This document shows, piece by piece, positions 6,075 through 8,286 of a DNA stretch of 8,286 bases; within the stretch, counting starts at the first letter, position 1, and each line of letters begins with the position of its first letter. The notes beneath the pieces are model-generated. The model worked only from the letters and a program-made list of their open reading frames with translations. It searched no databases and was not told where the DNA came from. Origin of the DNA: Chloroflexota bacterium (GTDB lineage Bacteria > Chloroflexota > Anaerolineae > Anaerolineales > DRMV01); contig JAADCW010000212.1 in assembly GCA_013154225.1 (NCBI GenBank), positions 1 to 8,286 on the forward strand, given 5' to 3'. Both the position numbers and the translations under genes were made by a program.

Positions 6075-7784
6075 TTATAAACCATCGAAAATCGTGTCCA
6101 AATCTTCCTCGGGCACATCAAACACCGCGCCCGTGGGTGGCACAGGCTCGCGCGTCATCCACTCAGGCAAGCGGTCGTCTGCAGTGGTGAAGCCAGCCCG
6201 CCAATTGAACGCCCGCTCTAATCGGATGGTCTCCCGACCCAAATCGCTCAAAATGTTTTCGTCCACATCCTCCCAACCATAACGGGCACGAAGCAAGCGG
6301 GCAATAATATCCTTAGGCGCGGCCGCGAAGCCAAAGCCCGCGAAAATGCACACACCCAAAGTATCGTACCCAGCCATACTGATTTGCACCTTGCGGGAAA
6401 GCTCTGCCTGCCCCTCGGGGTTCAGATGATCCACCTTGGCACGGATGGTCAAACCCGCGGTGTGGTCTGCCCCTTGGGGGCAAGTGGCATATGTCACGCC
6501 CGTGCCCTTGATCACGCGCGGTTCGTACGCAGGCATGGCCTGGCCTTTGACGGCGGGCACCTGCTCCACCCCCAGGACTTGACCTGTCACCACAGCGCCG
6601 TTGCCCAAAGTCCGCCCCAGGGGTGTTCCCCGCCGAATTTCATCCATCAAAGCCAACGCCTGTTCGCCGTCTCCCCACGTCAACAAACCGGCGCGGCCAG
6701 CCACGCCCAGGGCTGCCCCCACCTCAATGGTGTCCAGCCCCAAATCGTTGGCCTCATGGTTGAGGCGGGCAATGACGTCCAAGTCGTCAATGCCCAAATT
6801 CGAGCCCATGAGGCCGATGGTCTCGTATTCCAAAGGTGAAGTGATAATTTCGCCCTGCTCATCGGCATACACATTCGAGCATTGGATCACGCAGCCGCTC
6901 ATGCACGCGTGATTAGGCAAGCTGGGCTTACCGCGCTGAATCAGCACCTCGCGCAGATGCTCGCCGCTGAGGCGTTCCCAGCCCTCAAAATACCCCTCGG
7001 AAAACCCTCGCGTGGGCAAACTACCAAAATGGCTGGTCATGGACGTCATGGCCGCGGTGCCGTAATCATGGTAGATTTTGGTTTGGGGGTGCTCCATCAG
7101 GGCCTTGTTGTAGATCTTTTGCGCTTCCCGGAAGGCTTTGGGGTCAACCAAAGGCGGTTTGGCGCCCTTGGGCGGATCAAACACAATGGCTTTGATATGC
7201 TTGGAACCCATCACCGCGCCCAAGCCGCCGCGGCCGCTGATGCGGGTGGGCATACCGTCGCGGTCCAAATTCTGAATGCCCGCGGCACGCATCCGCATCT
7301 CCCCAGCTGGGCCAATGAGGGAAATCGCGGGCTGGGTGCCGTAGCGTTCTCGCAGGCGCTCCGCGCTGGCATACACGCCCAAGCCCACCAAATCATCCGC
7401 GGGGTCAAAACGCACACCTTGCTCGTCAATCACAATCACCCACCAGCGATCGTCTTCAGGGCGGTCTTCCAACAGCAGGGCCTTGATGCCCAAACGCGCC
7501 AAAGCCAGCCCTGTGGTCCCCCCTGCGTTGGACTCCTTGACCCCACCGGTCAGCGGGCTTTTGCCCCCAATGGAAATACGGTCGCACGAAGAAAGCATGT
7601 GCCCCACCAGTAACCCCGGCGCCCAAATCAAAATGTTTTTCGGGCCCAGAGGCTCGCACGTGGCCGGCACCTCATCGAGCAGAATGCGGGCAATCAAACC
7701 GCGTCCGCCCAGCCGCTCCCAAGTTTGCGGCACAGGTTCGGTGCGGGCTTCACGGGTGCGGGTGTTGATGCGCAAAACGTGCAT
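6075..7784 (-). CDS. Aldehyde:ferredoxin oxidoreductase family protein (tungsten-bis-pterin, [4Fe-4S])
   Basis: The 569-residue product spans the whole AOR family: an N-terminal cofactor-binding domain (LGGRGLIARILLDEV at 25-39, SIGGKSPLTGG at 71-81, GRGGLGAVMGSKHIKAI at 184-200) and the two C-terminal domains. Candidate cluster ligands are C294, C298, C302 and the distal C479 in YDTLGVCIF. The spacing C-x3-C-x3-C differs from the C-x2-C-x3-C of classical archaeal AOR. PLEYETIG (317-324) and GADHTAG (438-444, H441) fit conserved AOR active-site segments. Family enzymes oxidise aldehydes to acids, or the reverse, with ferredoxin in the cytoplasm; the substrate is unknown here. The ATG has a strong AAGGAGG six to seven bases upstream. 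No ferredoxin or cofactor-synthesis gene is adjacent. Confidence 0.92.
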   Translation of the reverse strand: MHVLRINTRTREARTEPVPQTWERLGGRGLIARILLDEVPATCEPLGPKNILIWAPGLLVGHMLSSCDRISIGGKSPLTGGVKESNAGGTTGLALARLGIKALLLEDRPEDDRWWVIVIDEQGVRFDPADDLVGLGVYASAERLRERYGTQPAISLIGPAGEMRMRAAGIQNLDRDGMPTRISGRGGLGAVMGSKHIKAIVFDPPKGAKPPLVDPKAFREAQKIYNKALMEHPQTKIYHDYGTAAMTSMTSHFGSLPTRGFSEGYFEGWERLSGEHLREVLIQRGKPSLPNHACMSGCVIQCSNVYADEQGEIITSPLEYETIGLMGSNLGIDDLDVIARLNHEANDLGLDTIEVGAALGVAGRAGLLTWGDGEQALALMDEIRRGTPLGRTLGNGAVVTGQVLGVEQVPAVKGQAMPAYEPRVIKGTGVTYATCPQGADHTAGLTIRAKVDHLNPEGQAELSRKVQISMAGYDTLGVCIFAGFGFAAAPKDIIARLLRARYGWEDVDENILSDLGRETIRLERAFNWRAGFTTADDRLPEWMTREPVPPTGAVFDVPEEDLDTIFDGL

Positions 7785-7828
7785 ACGCCACCTCCTTTAT
7801 GGAGCGGATGACCAGGCTCAATGTGCAG

Positions 7829-7837
7829 ATTGTATCA
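7829..7837 (-). promoter_or_regulatory. Extended -10 promoter of the AOR gene
   Basis: On the minus strand TGATACAAT (7837-7829) combines a TGn extension with TACAAT, a five-of-six -10 match. No convincing -35 is visible, as is usual for extended -10 promoters. Start near 7822 gives a leader of about 38 bases containing the strong ribosome binding site. Confidence 0.55.
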
Positions 7838-7859
7838 CGCCACGCTCCAACCACCAGGC

Positions 7860-7931
7860 AACGAAGTAACGAAGCAACGAGGTAACGAAGTAACAAGGTA
7901 ACGAAGTAACAAAGCAACCAAGCAACGACGT
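7860..7931. repeat. Nine tandem copies of an 8-bp repeat, consensus AACGAAGY
   Basis: From 7860 the sequence divides exactly into octamers: AACGAAGT, AACGAAGC, AACGAGGT, AACGAAGT, AACAAGGT, AACGAAGT, AACAAAGC, AACCAAGC and AACGACGT, followed by a decayed AACGCCCC. Every copy starts AA, and differences are mostly transitions, so the tract has diverged. It lies between the divergent promoters of the AOR gene and alaS and touches the -35 region of alaS. It encodes nothing credible. It could be a slippage-prone microsatellite or a cluster of protein-binding sites. Confidence 0.9.
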
Positions 7932-7958
7932 AACGCCCCCACCGAATTACGGTATAAT
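7930..7958 (+). promoter_or_regulatory. alaS promoter
   Basis: TATAAT at 7953-7958 is a perfect -10. At 17-base spacing the -35 position (7930-7935) reads GTAACG, a poor match lying at the end of the octamer array. Transcription near 7965 leaves about 24 bases of leader, too short for a T-box or other leader control. Confidence 0.65.
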
Positions 7959-7988
7959 TCCCCCATCACCCTTTTGCGAGGTCTCATC

Positions 7989-8286
7989 ATGCCCGAACGA
8001 AAAATGACTGGCGACCAGATCCGTGACGCATTCCTTAAATTCTTTGAATCCAAAGGGCACACCATTGTGCCCTCTTCCTCATTGGTGCCCGGCGGCGACC
8101 AAACCCTGCTGTTTACCAACGCAGGCATGGTGCAGTTCAAAGACGTCTTCCTGGGGTTGGACAAGCGCCCCTACACCCGCGCGACCACAGTCCAGCGCTG
8201 TATGCGGGTTTCCGGCAAGCACAACGACCTGGAAAACGTCGGCCCCAGCCCGCGGCACCACACCTTCTTTGAAATGCTGGGGAATT
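7989..8286 (+). CDS. alaS: Alanine--tRNA ligase, N-terminal part, cut by window edge
   Basis: The 99 visible codons are the start of a class II alanyl-tRNA synthetase, which forms alanyl-adenylate and charges tRNA-Ala. Motif 1 and the following strand are clear in FFESKGHTIVPSSSLVPGGD (18-37) and LLFTNAGMVQFKDVFLG (40-56). These are followed by TTVQRCMRVSGKHNDLENVG (66-85) and the motif 2 region HHTFFEMLGN (90-99). The ATG at 7989 has GAGGT at 7978-7982, six bases upstream. A second ATG at 8004 is possible but has no binding site. The editing, C-Ala and most catalytic parts lie beyond the window. It diverges from the AOR gene. Confidence 0.97.
   Translation, partial: MPERKMTGDQIRDAFLKFFESKGHTIVPSSSLVPGGDQTLLFTNAGMVQFKDVFLGLDKRPYTRATTVQRCMRVSGKHNDLENVGPSPRHHTFFEMLGN

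Noticed and set aside
6384..7613. Several plus-strand open frames opposite the AOR gene
   Set aside because: They mirror the AOR coding sequence, which has clear family motifs throughout; none shows a domain or a ribosome binding site.
7860..7931. The octamer array as a CRISPR
   Set aside because: The units are 8 bp and contiguous with no spacers, and no cas gene is present.
7959..7988. A T-box or other leader control of alaS
   Set aside because: The perfect -10 leaves about 24 bases before the start codon, too short for a T-box with specifier and antiterminator stems.
7835..8164. Minus-strand open frame spanning the alaS start and the octamer array
   Set aside because: Its C-terminal part is only a translation of the tandem repeat, and it is antisense to alaS.

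Overview
The window is GC-rich bacterial DNA. The protein set is a transposase N-terminus, a CheY-like receiver, ThpR, RsfS, TrmH, two large GT-C-type membrane proteins, a tungsten-type aldehyde:ferredoxin oxidoreductase and AlaS. Together with overall protein style this resembles Chloroflexota of the Anaerolineae type. That placement is inferred from family resemblance only; no marker in the window proves it.

Layout. Bases 1-235 (minus) hold the N-terminal part of an IS transposase that runs off the left edge; its leader lies at 236-290. Bases 464-1847 (plus) form a compact three-gene run: an orphan single-domain response regulator, the RNA 2',3'-cyclic phosphodiesterase thpR, and the ribosome silencing factor rsfS. 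A tRNA-Gln(CUG) gene with its own promoter follows at 1926-2000. Facing it on the minus strand is a three-gene operon read from right to left: a GT39/ArnT-like membrane glycosyltransferase (5894-4308), a second multi-pass membrane protein of a recognisable but uncharacterised family (4300-2816), and trmH (2796-2014). The tRNA unit and this operon converge on one perfect 12-bp hairpin (2001-2030), whose loop contains the trmH stop codon. A 180-bp spacer with two hairpins follows, then an AOR-family oxidoreductase (7784-6075, minus). The AOR gene and alaS (7989 onward, plus, cut by the right edge) diverge from a 204-bp intergenic region that carries nine tandem copies of an 8-bp repeat beside the alaS promoter.

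How the genes relate. thpR, rsfS, tRNA-Gln, trmH and alaS all concern RNA or translation. TrmH methylates G18 of tRNAs, and the tRNA gene it converges with has the conserved GG in its D-loop. The two membrane proteins probably act together at the cell surface on lipid-linked sugars. The AOR gene stands alone, with no ferredoxin or cofactor gene beside it.

I found no clearly new multi-gene system. The items most worth a second look are the hairpin that would mask the transposase ribosome binding site, the shared tRNA/trmH terminator, the octamer array beside the alaS promoter, the CxxxC spacing in the AOR cluster motif, and a marked excess of the palindrome CCGCGG.
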